Shown: positions 1 to 10,285, numbered from the stretch's first letter. The stretch is 64,000 bases of DNA from Hyphomicrobiales bacterium (GCA_900467685.1 UBQX01000006.1:186001-250000); one strand, 5' to 3'. Program-made: numbers and translations. The notes: a model not told the origin generated them from the sequence alone.

Positions 1-204
1 ACGCTGCTCGTTGGCGGTAAGGTCGACATCACCAACAAGATCTTTGCTGCTGCCGACTACTCCTACTCCTTCAAGCCGAAGACATGGAACGTTGTCGGCG
101 ACCTCGGCTGGAACGTAGCCAACGGCTTCGCAGTCCTGGTCGAAGGTAAGTACACCAGCACCAAGGTATCCAGCGGCTTCCTCCGCTTCGAACGCTCGTT
201 CTGA
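1..204 (+). CDS. Outer-membrane porin, C-terminal 67 residues (5' part outside window)
   Basis: The reading frame is open from the first base of the window and stops with TGA at 202-204. The 67 residues are the last strands of a Porin_2-family (RopA-type) outer-membrane beta-barrel. They align closely with the end of the complete porin at 394-1434: both have a GG(K/R)V(D/N)IT stretch, an AA(A/V)DYSY(S/A)FKPK stretch and the ending SGGF/SSGFLRFERSF. The terminal Phe is the usual outer-membrane assembly signal. The two genes are therefore tandem paralogues, and a hairpin separates them. Porins form diffusion channels for small hydrophilic solutes. I cannot say whether the missing N-terminus is intact. 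Confidence 0.9.
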   Translation, partial: TLLVGGKVDITNKIFAAADYSYSFKPKTWNVVGDLGWNVANGFAVLVEGKYTSTKVSSGFLRFERSF

Positions 205-240
205 TCTGAACGTAAGTTCTTGTTAACGATTGGAAAATGG

Positions 241-266
241 CTAGGGGTCGCGCAAGCGGCCCCTAG
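241..266 (+). terminator. Stem-loop downstream of first porin
   Basis: An 11-bp stem (left arm CTAGGGGTCGC, right arm GCGGCCCCTAG, one G-T wobble) encloses a GCAA tetraloop. It lies 37 bases after the stop of the first porin and 128 bases before the second. No long T run follows, so it may be a weak terminator or an mRNA 3'-end stabiliser. The rest of the 205-393 gap must hold the promoter of the second porin; I see no clear consensus boxes. Confidence 0.6.
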
Positions 267-393
267 TTGCATAAATGCTGCACCTGCGTCGATTGTCGTA
301 TTCGTTTGGGAAACCAGTACGCCGACTCAGTTGCAACGGTTAGCCGAATAAGTTAACTCCAATAATCATTAACCAACCTTATGAGGGGATAAC

Positions 394-1434
394 ATGACGA
401 TTAAGGGCCTTCTTTTCGGCTCCGCAGCAGCTCTGGTTGCTGTATCCGGTGCAAACGCAGCTGACGCGATCGTTGCTGCTGCTCCCGAACCGATGGAATA
501 CGTCAAGGTTTGCGACGCATTCGGCACCGGTTACTTCTACATCCCCGGCACGGAAACCTGCCTCAAGATCGGCGGCCTGGTTCGTTGGGATCTGGCCTAT
601 GGCAACAACACCCCGCTCCTGACGACGACCAACCCGGGTTACAAGTGGTCGTCCTATACTGGTTCGCAGTATCGTCTGACGATCGAAGCGAAGAACAATT
701 CTGAAGTTGGCACGATCTACTCGTGGCTTCAGGTTCGTGGCTTCAACGGTTCTGTTGCCGGTAGCGGGATCAACACCGGCTCCACCTACAACGGCGCCAA
801 CGCCTGGTTCCATGCTGGTATCGACGGTGGCCCGGTTGGCTTCGAAGTCGGTTACAACGAAACCGCATGGGTTCGCTTCTTTGGTTTCGGCGGCATGACC
901 GATTGGGGTGGTCTCTATGACTACGCTGTTCGCTCCTACGCTACCTTCCAGGGCAAGGCTGGCGCGTTCTCGTACATCGCCGGCGTTGAAGACATGACCA
1001 ACACTGCTGGCAAGACCGCTGGCCTCAACGCTGCCGTCAAGGGCACGTTCACCTCGGCTGAAGCTGCGCTCGGCTTCAACTACGACATCGCTGACAAGTC
1101 TTGGGGTGCCAAGGGTTACGTTTCTGCAACGTTCGACCCGGTCATGCTGAAGGTGATGGGCTTCTACACGAGCAAGACGACGAGCGCATATGCTCCGACG
1201 ACGCTGGCTGGCGCCGGTCTTGACGGCTTCGTCCTGCTCGCTGGTGGCCGCGTCAACATCACGCCGAAGTTCTTCGCCGCTGTTGACTACTCCTACGCCT
1301 TCAAGCCGAAGTACTGGCTCGTTGTCGGTAACGTTGGCTACAACGTTGCCAAGGGCTTCGACGTTCTCGTTGAAGGTCGTTACGACAAGAACAAGCAGTC
1401 GGGCGGCTTCCTCCGCTTCGAACGCAGCTTCTAA
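394..1434 (+). CDS. ropA: RopA-type outer-membrane porin (Porin_2 family)
   Basis: A protein of 346 residues. The first 22 or so form a signal peptide (MTIKGLLFGS..., cleavage likely after GANA). The mature protein starts with the acidic/proline-rich linker typical of the family, then the Porin_2 signature around residues 38-60 with two cysteines (VCDAFGTGYFYIPGTETC) and the first strand (CLKIGGLVRWD). Many alternating hydrophobic and polar strands follow, ending in RFERSF with a C-terminal Phe for BAM recognition. GAGGGG at 383-388 is a good ribosome site for the ATG at 394. Strongly biased codon use and two hairpins after the stop fit an abundant protein. It is a tandem paralogue of the partial gene at 1-204. 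RopA-type porins are major outer-membrane proteins in rhizobia; the solutes carried by this copy are unknown. Confidence 0.93.
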   Translation: MTIKGLLFGSAAALVAVSGANAADAIVAAAPEPMEYVKVCDAFGTGYFYIPGTETCLKIGGLVRWDLAYGNNTPLLTTTNPGYKWSSYTGSQYRLTIEAKNNSEVGTIYSWLQVRGFNGSVAGSGINTGSTYNGANAWFHAGIDGGPVGFEVGYNETAWVRFFGFGGMTDWGGLYDYAVRSYATFQGKAGAFSYIAGVEDMTNTAGKTAGLNAAVKGTFTSAEAALGFNYDIADKSWGAKGYVSATFDPVMLKVMGFYTSKTTSAYAPTTLAGAGLDGFVLLAGGRVNITPKFFAAVDYSYAFKPKYWLVVGNVGYNVAKGFDVLVEGRYDKNKQSGGFLRFERSF

Positions 1435-1446
1435 TCTGAAAGATAC

Positions 1447-1517
1447 GCGCGGAGCCTCCGGGTTCCGCGCTTCTTCAAGAGGGCCCGGCGCATCGCGTCT
1501 GGGCCCTTTGTTTTTTC
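1447..1517 (+). terminator. Double hairpin ending in a T tract after ropA
   Basis: The first hairpin has arms GCGCGGA (1447-1453) and TCCGCGC (1464-1470). The second has arms AGGGCCC (1480-1486) and GGGCCCT (1501-1507) and is followed by a run of Ts to 1516. The second is a textbook Rho-independent terminator for the porin. The remaining stretch to 1628 shows nothing else I can name. Confidence 0.85.
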
Positions 1518-1628
1518 CGCATCGAGGCCGGTCCTGCCATCAAGGCCAAGGAGCGCTCCCGGTCAACAAGCTTGCCTTTGACCCTCACCGCCATTATGTC
1601 CTGAGACAGGCATAAGCGGGATCGGGTC

Positions 1629-3704
1629 ATGAACAGCGGCTTCTTCAATCTTCATCGCCACGGCTTCGTCCGCGTCGCAGTCGCAACGCCGCCGGTGGCG
1701 CTGGCCGATCCGAAGGCAAATGCGCAGGCTGTGATTTCGATGGCGCGACAGGCGGATGCGCGCGATGCATCGCTTGTCCTGTTTCCAGAACTCGGCATCT
1801 CCGCCTATTCCATTGATGATCTTCTCCAGCAATCTGTGCTTCAGAGCGCGGTTCACGAGGCGCTTGCGACGATCGCTGAGGCAAGTCGCAGTTTCCGCTG
1901 TGTGGTGTTTGTCGGTGCGCCGCTGAACGCCGGCGGACGGCTCTACAACACGGCCGTGGCAATTCACGACGGACGGTTCCTGGCGGCTTATCCAAAGTCG
2001 TTTCTTCCCAATTATCGAGAGTTCTATGAGAAGCGCCATTTCGCCTCCGGCGCCGGCGCGGTGCCGCCGGAAATCCGGATCGCCGGCGAAGCCGTGCCCT
2101 TCGGCACCGATATCCTTATCGAGGCAGCGGACCTCTCCGGCTTCGTCTTGCATGCCGAGATCTGCGAGGACGTCTGGACACCGCTCCCGCCCAGTACCTA
2201 TGCCGCCATGGCCGGGGCGACCGTGCTTGTAAACTTGTCTGCGAGCAACATCACCATCGGAAAGGCGGAGGAGCGGCATGGCCTTTGCCGCGTGCAGTCC
2301 TCACGCTGCCTGGCGGCCTATCTCTATTCTGCCGCTGGAGCGGGCGAATCGACCACCGACCTGGCCTGGGATGGACAGGGAGCGATCTATGAATGCGGGC
2401 GCTTGCTCACCGAGGCGGAGCGTTTTGCCGCAGAGCCGCAGACGATCTTCGCGGATATCGACCTTGGTCTTATCGAAACGGAGCGCCAACGGCAGGTCAC
2501 CTTCGGCGATTGCGCCGACCAGACGATGAAGGCGCGACCGTTCCGCAAGGTGTCGATCAGGCTTCAGCCTGACTTGAACAGCGATCTTGGCTTGATCCGT
2601 GTCGTTCCCCGCTTTCCTTACGTGCCGGACGACGCTGCCCGTCTCGCAGAGCTTTGCTACGAGGCCTATAACATCCAGTCGCACGGTCTCGTTCAGCGCC
2701 TGAAGGCTTCGGGTATCAAGAAGATCGTGATCGGGGTCTCCGGCGGTCTTGATTCGACACAGGCGCTTCTCGTGGCCGCGCATGCCTTCGACAGGCTTGG
2801 CCTGCCGCGCACCAACATCCACGCCTATACGCTCCCTTCCTTCGCCACCAGCGCGAAGACGAAGGAAAGCGCCTGGTCCCTGATGCGGGCGCTGGGCGTG
2901 ACTGCGGACGAGATCGACCTCACCGATGCCAGCATGGCGATGCTAGTCGACATCGGCCACCCCTATGCCAAGGGCGAGAAGGTCTACGACATCACGTTCG
3001 AGAATGTACAGGCGGGTGCGCGGACGTCCGTCCTCTTCCGTCTCGCCAACATGCATGGCGGGATCGTGCTTGGAACAGGCGACCTTTCCGAGCTTGGCCT
3101 CGGCTGGTGCACTTATGGCGTCGGCGATCACATGTCGCATTACAATGTGAATGCGTCAGTCTCGAAGACGCTCATCCAGCACCTCATCCGTTGGGTCGCC
3201 GACACGGGCACCTTCGGGGAGGAGGCGAGGGCGGTGCTTCACGCGATCCTTGCCACCGAAATCTCGCCGGAACTCGTTCCGGGAGATGACAACAAGGGCG
3301 AGCCGGCGCAGAAGACCGAGGATTTCGTCGGTCCCTATGCGCTCCAGGATTTCAATCTCTATTTCACCACCCGCTACGGCTTTGCGCCGTCCAAGATCGC
3401 CTTCCTCTCGCATCACGCCTGGCGCGATGCGGAAGCGGGGGTGTGGCCCCCGATGACACCGGACAACAAGCGCGTCGCCTACGACCTGGATGTCATTGCA
3501 AAGTGGCTCCGCGTATTTCTGCGGCGCTTCTTTGCCACAAGCCAGTTCAAGCGTTCCGCCGTGCCGAACGGGCCGAAGGTTTCCTCCGGCGGATCGCTCT
3601 CGCCGCGCGGCGACTGGCGCGCACCTTCGGATGGCAACGCCAATGCCTGGCTGGACGAGCTGGAGGCTAATCTCCCCCCGACTGTTGCTCAGACGCGGGC
3701 GTAG
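1629..3704 (+). CDS. nadE: Glutamine-dependent NAD(+) synthetase, long form
   Basis: A 691-residue two-domain enzyme making NAD from nicotinic acid adenine dinucleotide, ATP and glutamine. The N-terminal nitrilase-like glutaminase domain (about 15-300) has the Glu/Lys/Cys triad: E54 in [11 protein letters not shown]123 in [18 protein letters not shown] and C179 in HAEICEDVW. The C-terminal ATP-pyrophosphatase domain has the P-loop SGGLDS at 371-376. The length matches the long bacterial form rather than the shorter one of about 560 residues. The ATG at 1629 has only a weak ribosome site. The gene converges on manC and the two reading frames overlap by 16 bases. Confidence 0.95.
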   Translation: MNSGFFNLHRHGFVRVAVATPPVALADPKANAQAVISMARQADARDASLVLFPELGISAYSIDDLLQQSVLQSAVHEALATIAEASRSFRCVVFVGAPLNAGGRLYNTAVAIHDGRFLAAYPKSFLPNYREFYEKRHFASGAGAVPPEIRIAGEAVPFGTDILIEAADLSGFVLHAEICEDVWTPLPPSTYAAMAGATVLVNLSASNITIGKAEERHGLCRVQSSRCLAAYLYSAAGAGESTTDLAWDGQGAIYECGRLLTEAERFAAEPQTIFADIDLGLIETERQRQVTFGDCADQTMKARPFRKVSIRLQPDLNSDLGLIRVVPRFPYVPDDAARLAELCYEAYNIQSHGLVQRLKASGIKKIVIGVSGGLDSTQALLVAAHAFDRLGLPRTNIHAYTLPSFATSAKTKESAWSLMRALGVTADEIDLTDASMAMLVDIGHPYAKGEKVYDITFENVQAGARTSVLFRLANMHGGIVLGTGDLSELGLGWCTYGVGDHMSHYNVNASVSKTLIQHLIRWVADTGTFGEEARAVLHAILATEISPELVPGDDNKGEPAQKTEDFVGPYALQDFNLYFTTRYGFAPSKIAFLSHHAWRDAEAGVWPPMTPDNKRVAYDLDVIAKWLRVFLRRFFATSQFKRSAVPNGPKVSSGGSLSPRGDWRAPSDGNANAWLDELEANLPPTVAQTRA

Positions 3705-5113
3705 ATGTCCTCGATACGCTGAATGTCATCTTCTGCAATGTAGCTGCCGGTGCGGACCTCGATCAGTTCCAGCGGCACCTTGCCTTCATTGGCAATGCGG
3801 TGGACGACGCCGACGGGCACATAGACCGACTCGTTCTCGGTCACAAGCCGCGTATGGTCGCCGATCGTAATGGTTGCCGTGCCGCTCACCACCACCCAGT
3901 GCTCCGCCCGGTGCATGTGCTTCTGCAACGATAGAACGCCGCCGCAATCGACCGTGATGTGCTTCACAGCGTAGCGCGTGCCGTCGACAACGCTATCCAC
4001 CGTGCCCCACGGACGGTGGCTGCGGCGATGTCCGTCGGCCTGCGGGATCGAGCGGCTCTTCATTTCGTCGACAAGTTTCTTGACGTCCTGCACCTTGTTC
4101 TTCGGAACAACCATGACGGCGTCGCGGGTGGAGACGGCAATGAGATCTTCAACGCCCACAAGCGTGGTGTAAATGCCTTCCGAGTGGATCAGGCAGCCCG
4201 AGGCGTTGAGCGCGAGCCCCTCGCCATAAACCACATTGTCCTTGTCGTCCCGATCCAGAACCTCCCAGATCGCATCCCATGAGCCGACATCCGACCAGCG
4301 GAAATGACCGGTCACCACCGCCATTTCCTTTGTCTTTTCGATCACGGCGTAGTCTATGGAATTCTTCGGCGACCGTTCGAAGCTCTCCTGGTCGAGACGC
4401 ACGAAACCGAGGTCATCGCTGGCCTTCGCCACCGCCTCTTCCGCTGCGTCCAGAATGGCAGGCGCATATTTCCGAAACTCGGCAATCATGACGTCGGAGC
4501 GGAAGAGGAAGTTGCCGGAGTTCCAGAGATAACCCTTACGCAAATAGTCGAGTGCCGTCTCGGCATTGGGCTTTTCGACAAAGGCATCGACAAGCGCCAG
4601 ATCCGGATTGCCGTTCAGCGCCGCGCCGGGGCGGATGTAGCCATAGCTGGTGCGCGGTTCGGTCGGCTTCAGCCCAAAGACGACAATCTTTCCAACACGC
4701 GCAGCCTCGGCGCCCAGTTCGACGGATCGGGTGAAGAGGTCGTCGTCCAGCACCATGTGATCTGCGGCCAGTGCAAGCACCAGCGACCCCGCCGAACGGC
4801 GCTCCGCCATCACGGCGGCCACGGCCACCGCTGCGGCGCTGTCACGGCGTGCCGGCTCGAGGACCACCGTCGCCGGATGTCCCGCAGCCTCGGCCTGACG
4901 GCGCGAGAAAAAGCGAAAGGCCTCGTTGGTGATGACGATAGGTGCGTCATAGACCTTGGGGTCGCCAACGCGGCGCAGTGTTTCCTGATAACTGGAGAAT
5001 TCGCCGGTCAGCGGCTGGAACTGCTTGGGGAGGTCATCTCGTGACACTGGCCAAAGCCGTGATCCCGCGCCGCCGGCCAGAAGGATGGGAGTGATCTTCT
5101 GCGAATTCGTCAA
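3689..5113 (-). CDS. manC: Mannose-1-phosphate guanylyltransferase / mannose-6-phosphate isomerase
   Basis: A 474-residue type II bifunctional enzyme supplying GDP-mannose for polysaccharides. The N-terminal nucleotidyltransferase domain carries the signature [19 protein letters not shown] at about 14-32 and FVEKP further on. The C-terminal cupin (isomerase) domain has HMHRAEHW at 399-406. The start appears to be TTG at 5113: an in-frame stop (TAG) lies five codons upstream, no early ATG exists, and GGAG sits about ten bases before the TTG. The neighbours give no polysaccharide context, so this is probably a stand-alone gene. A small hairpin (GGTTCC/GGAACC, 5134-5149) lies in its leader. Confidence 0.93.
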   Translation of the reverse strand: MTNSQKITPILLAGGAGSRLWPVSRDDLPKQFQPLTGEFSSYQETLRRVGDPKVYDAPIVITNEAFRFFSRRQAEAAGHPATVVLEPARRDSAAAVAVAAVMAERRSAGSLVLALAADHMVLDDDLFTRSVELGAEAARVGKIVVFGLKPTEPRTSYGYIRPGAALNGNPDLALVDAFVEKPNAETALDYLRKGYLWNSGNFLFRSDVMIAEFRKYAPAILDAAEEAVAKASDDLGFVRLDQESFERSPKNSIDYAVIEKTKEMAVVTGHFRWSDVGSWDAIWEVLDRDDKDNVVYGEGLALNASGCLIHSEGIYTTLVGVEDLIAVSTRDAVMVVPKNKVQDVKKLVDEMKSRSIPQADGHRRSHRPWGTVDSVVDGTRYAVKHITVDCGGVLSLQKHMHRAEHWVVVSGTATITIGDHTRLVTENESVYVPVGVVHRIANEGKVPLELIEVRTGSYIAEDDIQRIEDIYARV

Positions 5114-5260
5114 TGCCTGTCTCCACTACTCGCGGTTCCAGCAGGAACCCTTGCGACGACCCTCTCCAGGGTAGGCCACACCAAAGTGATCTTGCGCCGC
5201 AACATACAAGAGGCTCCGGATGTATGAAACCCGCCGCCGCAACAATCCTCATGGCTTGGT

Positions 5261-6145
5261 TTACGCTGCGCCGTTCAGGAACGCCCGGATGGCGGCGGGT
5301 GTTCCGCCGATATGCAGGAGCGGTGCGTGGCCTTGGTCTGCAACGAGAAGTGTCTGCATTTGCGGATTGCGAGCCCGCATCCGGGCAAGGATCTCCTCGG
5401 TCAGCAGCACGGAATTGGCTCCCCGGATCGTCATCAGCGGGTTGCCGGCGAAAAGATCGAATTGCTCCCATAGTTCCGGCAGGGGCTGGCTGAGGTCGAG
5501 TGTCGCCATGCCTGACGCGATGGCGGGGTCGTGATCCGGCTCGTACCGGCCTGATGTCTTCTTGAGTGTTGCGTCCGCGAATTCCAGCCAGTCGGCGTCC
5601 GTCAGGGTCGGAAACGCTGGACCGTGCACGCGCTTCAGCGCACCCGCGGCCTCTTCGAGGCTCGCAAAGCTTGGGCGTCTTCCGAGATAGGACTGGATAT
5701 GACGCAGTCCCTCCATGCCGATAGCGGGACCGACATCATTCAGGATCACAGCGCCAAGGAGTTGCGGCTGAACGGCGGCCAGCACATGCAGGATCAGTCC
5801 CCCGCGCGACGTGCCGATAAAGGCCGCGCGGGCGATACGGAGTGCCGCGAGCACGGCAATCACATCGCCCGCTTCGTGCGGAACCGTATAGCGTGACGCG
5901 TCGCTGTCCCAGTCCGACCCGCCGCGTCCGCGCGTGTCGATCGTGATCACCCTTCGCGGCGTTTCCGGATCCGTCGAAAGCATGACCGCCAGCGGATGGA
6001 AATCCCGGCTGTTGCGCGTCAGCCCCGCAAGGCAGACCACGGTCATGCGGTCGTCTGCACCCGGAGCATCGCTGCCATAGTCGCGGACATAAAGCGTCAA
6101 GCCGTCGGGCGAGGGGATGCGATGTTCGAGATAGAGTGCTGTCAT
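5261..6145 (-). CDS. Alpha/beta-fold hydrolase
   Basis: A protein of 294 residues from the ATG at 6145. An upstream in-frame start at 6268 would overlap the transglycosylase and adds a non-hydrolase-like tail; GGAAAG precedes the chosen ATG. Family features are the nucleophile elbow GTSRGG (Ser at about 113), a DTRGRGGSDW strand-turn (residues 70-80) and the catalytic His in DQGHAP (about 273). The fold covers esterases, lactonases and related enzymes and I cannot name the substrate. It lies downstream of the lytic transglycosylase on the same strand with a gap of about 115 bases. About 115 bases separate its end from the manC start. Confidence 0.85.
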   Translation of the reverse strand: MTALYLEHRIPSPDGLTLYVRDYGSDAPGADDRMTVVCLAGLTRNSRDFHPLAVMLSTDPETPRRVITIDTRGRGGSDWDSDASRYTVPHEAGDVIAVLAALRIARAAFIGTSRGGLILHVLAAVQPQLLGAVILNDVGPAIGMEGLRHIQSYLGRRPSFASLEEAAGALKRVHGPAFPTLTDADWLEFADATLKKTSGRYEPDHDPAIASGMATLDLSQPLPELWEQFDLFAGNPLMTIRGANSVLLTEEILARMRARNPQMQTLLVADQGHAPLLHIGGTPAAIRAFLNGAA

Positions 6146-6260
6146 CTTTGAGCTTTCCGCTTGGAGAATGTTCAGCGACGTTAAATCAACGGTCCCGGAA
6201 AGGGAACCGATCTCAAACCTCTGGACTGTTTTACGGAGCGCGCCCGACCGCGTCCTGACC

Positions 6261-8321
6261 TCACCCACCCGCCGTCAGATCCGCCTTGACATTGGCGCCC
6301 AGCCCCAACTGGACCTGATAGGCCTCGAAATTTTCCATCACGCGCATCACGTAGTCGCGCGTTTCGGGATAGGGAATGGATTCGATCCAGTTGAGGACGA
6401 ATTCGAGGTCCTTGCCGCGTGGATCGCCAAAGCGTGCCAGCCATTCGCGCACCTTGCCCGGCCCGGCATTGTAGGCGGCGAAGGTCAGGACATAGGAGCC
6501 GGACTGCCGCTTGATCTGGTTGTCGAGATATTGTGTGCCGAGAATGGCGTTATAGGCCGAATCGGCGGTGAGCTTCTCCGGCGCATAGGCAAGGCCGAGC
6601 TGCGTGGCCATGTCCTTGGCTGTGCCCGGCAGGATCTGCATCAGACCGACTGCGCGGGCGGCAGAGACCGCATTCGCGTTGAAGCCGCTCTCCTGCCGCG
6701 CGATGGCATTGGCGAGCGCCAGTTGCGTGCCTGAGAGCCCGGCTGTGTTTGGGATGGCGCCGAGCGGGTAGGCGAGCGCCGCATCGTCCCCGCCCTTGGC
6801 ATAGGCTTTCTTGCCGATGTCGAGAGCCAGCGCGGTGTCCTGGTCGCGCTTCGCCTTCTCTGCAAGGATCGTCAGCAAGTCCGGATCGTCGATCTGGTCG
6901 GCAAGGCCGCGATAGAGCCGCTTGGCTGCCGCCGGATAGTTTTCCCGCTGCAGCAGATCGATTGCCCGCACGCTCTCCTGACCGGCAAACAAAAGCCGTT
7001 CTGACGGCGTGGGCTGGCTCTTTTCAGACTTGGTCTCGCTTGGCGGGCCGGAAAGCTCGGTCGCAGCAATCAGCCCGTAGAAGGAATGGTCGTATTCGGC
7101 TGCATCCGCGAAATAGGCTTTGCCGTCGCCGCCCGCCGCCCTGTCGGCACGGCCGAGCCAATAGAGCGCGCGGGACGCGGTTTGCGGCGTGGTCGCGGCA
7201 TCTCTGAGCTTCTCGAAATGTGTCCTGGCCAGCTTACCGTCCTTCAACCCCACAAGTGCATACCAGCCTGCGTGGAACTCGGCATCGGCGACAGCTGCCG
7301 GCGAGGCCGCGACATGTCTCGCCGCCAGGTCATAGGCCGCCTTGAACTTGCTCGCTTCGAAAAGTCCGCGGCTGACAATGCGCTGCTCGTGCCACCATTC
7401 GTCAGAGTTGACGCGATCGGCCGCCGAGGCGGGCAGCTTTTGCAGCAGGGTGGCCGCTCCGTCGAAGTCGTTGGCCTGCTGCTTCTGCAGGATATTGGCG
7501 AAGAGCAGGGCGCTATCGCCCTTGAAGCCGGTCTCCGCGGCTTTCAACAGCTGGGCGGTCTTCGGGCTCTGTTTGATGGCCGCTGTCCAGGCGTCATAGA
7601 GTGGTTGCGCATTGCCGAGCTTGGCAAATCGCGCGGCCTGCTTGACGCGATCGCGATAGAGCAGAAACGCCATGCGCGCCTTGTGGTCGGCGGGCGTCAG
7701 CATATCCGGAAAGCGGCTCAGAACCTCGCCCTCGAGCCAGGTATTCAGCGGGCTCGCGGCCCACAGGCCGGTGATGATGCCCTTGGCGCGGTCCACCTCG
7801 CCGATCGCCTTCAGCGCGCGGGCATAGAGCAGGCTCCCTTCCGGCGTCTGCGGTGGGCGCAGCCGGAAGGCCGCGAAGACAGCGTCATCGCTGGGTCTTT
7901 CCCGATAAAGCGCTCTCTCGAAATGTCGATCGAGATCGTCGAGGCCGGGCCAGCCGGAAAGTTCTTCGCGCGCGGACAGATATTCCGCGCTGGATACACC
8001 CGAAAGGCCGGAGGTGACGATGGCATAGGTGAGGGCCTTGCGCTCGATGCCGTCGCGGGGCACGAGGTCGTCACGGGCGTTCAGCGCGGCCTGCACGTCG
8101 TTGCGCTTCAGCGCCTCGACGCCCAGCGCAAAGGCGCCCTGCGATGCTTCTATGATGGCCTTTTGCGGGGTTCGATCCGAAGACGACGTCGCGTCCCTGC
8201 CGGCGCTGATCAGGGCCGGCGTCGCGACGCTGTAAAGCATGACAGGACCCATCGCCTCCCACCCGGCAATGGGTGCGAGGACGGCCAGAGCTATGGCGAT
8301 GGGTGCGGTCACTTTCGTCAT
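6261..8321 (-). CDS. Soluble lytic murein transglycosylase (Slt family)
   Basis: A protein of 686 residues from the ATG at 8321; an upstream in-frame start at 8411 would bury the signal sequence. The N-terminus (MTKVTAPIAIALAVLAPIAG) looks like a signal peptide or anchor, so it should act in the periplasm. A long alpha-helical superhelix of TPR-like repeats runs from about 60 to 500. The C-terminal SLT domain has the catalytic Glu (about 544) in IARQESGFN, followed by GLMQILPGTA and AYNAGPGKV. Such enzymes cut peptidoglycan glycan strands to 1,6-anhydromuropeptides. It is transcribed divergently from dapA; the 8322-8533 gap must hold both promoters, but I see no convincing boxes. Confidence 0.93.
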   Translation of the reverse strand: MTKVTAPIAIALAVLAPIAGWEAMGPVMLYSVATPALISAGRDATSSSDRTPQKAIIEASQGAFALGVEALKRNDVQAALNARDDLVPRDGIERKALTYAIVTSGLSGVSSAEYLSAREELSGWPGLDDLDRHFERALYRERPSDDAVFAAFRLRPPQTPEGSLLYARALKAIGEVDRAKGIITGLWAASPLNTWLEGEVLSRFPDMLTPADHKARMAFLLYRDRVKQAARFAKLGNAQPLYDAWTAAIKQSPKTAQLLKAAETGFKGDSALLFANILQKQQANDFDGAATLLQKLPASAADRVNSDEWWHEQRIVSRGLFEASKFKAAYDLAARHVAASPAAVADAEFHAGWYALVGLKDGKLARTHFEKLRDAATTPQTASRALYWLGRADRAAGGDGKAYFADAAEYDHSFYGLIAATELSGPPSETKSEKSQPTPSERLLFAGQESVRAIDLLQRENYPAAAKRLYRGLADQIDDPDLLTILAEKAKRDQDTALALDIGKKAYAKGGDDAALAYPLGAIPNTAGLSGTQLALANAIARQESGFNANAVSAARAVGLMQILPGTAKDMATQLGLAYAPEKLTADSAYNAILGTQYLDNQIKRQSGSYVLTFAAYNAGPGKVREWLARFGDPRGKDLEFVLNWIESIPYPETRDYVMRVMENFEAYQVQLGLGANVKADLTAGG

Positions 8322-8533
8322 GCGTCTCGATGGGTCTTCCGTTACAATATACGCTTCTCGCGTTGCATAAAGCTTGTCCCGGTTACGATTTTCGTTCTTC
8401 CAAGGCGTCACAAACTCCTCTAAGAAACGCGATCGGGAACAAGGTCTGAAGCTCGAAGCAGAAAGCGCCTGACCAACAAGAATAATCAGGATTGCGGCTA
8501 AAGCTTGTGGGCCGCCTAGTGAGGTAATACCGC

Positions 8534-9415
8534 ATGTTCAAGGGATCAATGCCCGCGCTCGTCACACCCTTCACGACTGAGGGGAAGATCGACGAAAAAG
8601 CCTTTGCTGAACATGTGGACTGGCAGATCAAGGAAGGTTCGAGCGGCCTCGTTCCCGTCGGTACGACCGGCGAGTCCCCGACGCTGTCGCATGCCGAACA
8701 CAAGCGCGTCGTCGAACTCTGCATCGAAGTCGCAGCCAAGCGCGTTCCGATCATCGCCGGCGCCGGTTCCAACAACACGGTCGAGGCCATCGATCTGGCG
8801 CGCCATGCCGAAAAGGCGGGAGCGGACGCCGTCCTCGTCGTGACGCCCTATTACAACAAGCCGACCCAGAAGGGCCTGATCGCGCATTATTCTGCGATTG
8901 CCGAGGCGATCACGCTGCCGATCATCATCTACAACATTCCCGGCCGCTCGGTCATCGACATGAGCGTCGACACGATGGCAGCGCTCGCAAAGGCCCACAA
9001 AAACATCATTGGCGTGAAGGATGCGACTGGCAAGATCGAGCGCGTGTCGGAGCAGCGCATGTCCTGCGGCAAGGATTTCATCCAGCTCTCAGGCGAAGAT
9101 GCCACGGCGCTCGGCTTCAACGCCCATGGCGGCGTCGGCTGCATTTCCGTCACCGCAAACGTGGCTCCGCGCCTCTGCGCCGAGTTCCAGGCCCTCACGC
9201 TAAAGGGCGATTATGCCGCAGCGCTCGAATATCAGGACCGCCTGATGCCGCTTCACAAGGCCATCTTCCTTGAACCCGGCGTCGCAGGCTCTAAATATGC
9301 TCTGTCGCGCCTCGGCCGCATGGGTGAAACCGTTCGCTCTCCGCTGGTCGGGCTCGAACCGTCTACCAAGGCTGCGCTCGACGCGGCGATGAAGCACGCA
9401 GGATTGTTGAACTGA
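8534..9415 (+). CDS. dapA: 4-hydroxy-tetrahydrodipicolinate synthase
   Basis: A 293-residue TIM-barrel enzyme condensing pyruvate with aspartate semialdehyde in the lysine/diaminopimelate pathway. The Schiff-base Lys is K162 in GVKDATG. The catalytic triad residues are visible as T44/T45 (PVGTTGES), Y107 (TPYYNKP) and Y133 (IIYNIPGR). GAGGT precedes the ATG. The stop overlaps the smpB start by one base (TGATG), so the two are probably translationally coupled. Confidence 0.97.
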   Translation: MFKGSMPALVTPFTTEGKIDEKAFAEHVDWQIKEGSSGLVPVGTTGESPTLSHAEHKRVVELCIEVAAKRVPIIAGAGSNNTVEAIDLARHAEKAGADAVLVVTPYYNKPTQKGLIAHYSAIAEAITLPIIIYNIPGRSVIDMSVDTMAALAKAHKNIIGVKDATGKIERVSEQRMSCGKDFIQLSGEDATALGFNAHGGVGCISVTANVAPRLCAEFQALTLKGDYAAALEYQDRLMPLHKAIFLEPGVAGSKYALSRLGRMGETVRSPLVGLEPSTKAALDAAMKHAGLLN

Positions 9416-9894
9416 TGGCACCCAAGGGTAGCGAACGCGTAGTGAAGAAGGTTGTTGCGGAAAACCGCAAGGCCCGCTTCAACTATGAGATTCTCGATAC
9501 CTATGAAGCCGGCCTCGTGCTCACGGGCACGGAGGTTAAATCCTTGCGCGAAGGCAAGGCCAACATTGCAGAATCCTACGCTTCCGACGAGGACGGCGAA
9601 ATCTGGCTGATCAATTCCTATCTGCCGGAATATCTGCAGGGCAATCGCTTCAACCACGACACCCGCCGTCGCCGGAAGCTGCTTCTGTCGAGGCGCGAGA
9701 TCCATCGCCTGCGCATCGGCGTCAACCGCGAAGGCATGACGCTGGTCCCTTTGAAGATCTACTTCAACGAAAAGGGCAGGGCGAAGATGGAACTGGCGCT
9801 TGCCAAGGGAAAGAAGCTGCACGACAAGCGCGAGACCGAGAAGGAACGCGACTGGAACCGCCAGAAAGGCCGGCTCCTGAAAGATCGCGGTTAA
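9415..9894 (+). CDS. smpB: SsrA-binding protein SmpB
   Basis: A 159-residue OB-fold protein that escorts tmRNA to stalled ribosomes. Visible signatures are [23 protein letters not shown] at about 14-36 (spans the family N-terminus), [14 protein letters not shown], and a basic C-terminal tail ([14 protein letters not shown]...) that occupies the empty mRNA channel. The usual length is about 155-160. It overlaps dapA by one base. No ssrA gene is visible in this window. Confidence 0.97.
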   Translation: MAPKGSERVVKKVVAENRKARFNYEILDTYEAGLVLTGTEVKSLREGKANIAESYASDEDGEIWLINSYLPEYLQGNRFNHDTRRRRKLLLSRREIHRLRIGVNREGMTLVPLKIYFNEKGRAKMELALAKGKKLHDKRETEKERDWNRQKGRLLKDRG

Positions 9895-9922
9895 CTGCGC
9901 GCGGCGGTGCGGCAGCGAATTC

Positions 9923-10210
9923 TCAGAATTGCTTGTAGAATTGAGAATGTACCGGCGCGTTGTCATGTTCCAGTGCAAGGTCTGGGCGCGCTGTTCCGGA
10001 TTTCATCGCGTCGCGAAGCGTCCTGAGCCGGCGGATATCTGCCGCCTCCTGATCCGTCTTGCGCCGATCGCGCGGCTCGGGAAAATGACGCGAGGCTTCG
10101 CCAGCCAGCAAAAGATCGACGTTGTTCACGTCTGTGGAAATACTGAATTCTTCCGCTGTCTGCTTCAGCAGCTCGGGAAGGGGCGGGAAGACCTTGGTAC
10201 TATCTGACAT
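9923..10210 (-). CDS. Hypothetical protein, 95 residues
   Basis: A plausible small gene with an ATG at 10210 and coding-like composition. The protein is soluble, rich in Lys, Arg and Glu, with no membrane segment or signal peptide. A charged helical middle (PEPRDRRKTDQEAADIRRLRTLRDAM) is the only notable feature. It converges on smpB (29 bases between stops). A nested palindrome lies immediately upstream of the start. I do not recognise the family. Confidence 0.6.
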   Translation of the reverse strand: MSDSTKVFPPLPELLKQTAEEFSISTDVNNVDLLLAGEASRHFPEPRDRRKTDQEAADIRRLRTLRDAMKSGTARPDLALEHDNAPVHSQFYKQF

Positions 10211-10212
10211 GG

Positions 10213-10285
10213 GCTTAACCGTTGCGACTCCTATCGCTGAAGCTTGGCAGATCGGTCTTGCGAAACTGCCAAGCCTGACGGTTAA
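10213..10285 (-). repeat. Nested palindrome between two leftward genes
   Basis: The outer arms CTTAACCGT (10213-10221) and ACGGTTAAG (10277-10285) are perfect 9-bp complements. Inside them, GCTTGGCAG (10241-10249) and CTGCCAAGC (10265-10273) form a second perfect 9-bp stem with a 15-base loop. It sits after the NYN gene and directly before the start of the 95-residue gene. It could be a terminator for the former, a leader structure for the latter or a binding site. No T tract follows on the minus strand. Confidence 0.6.
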
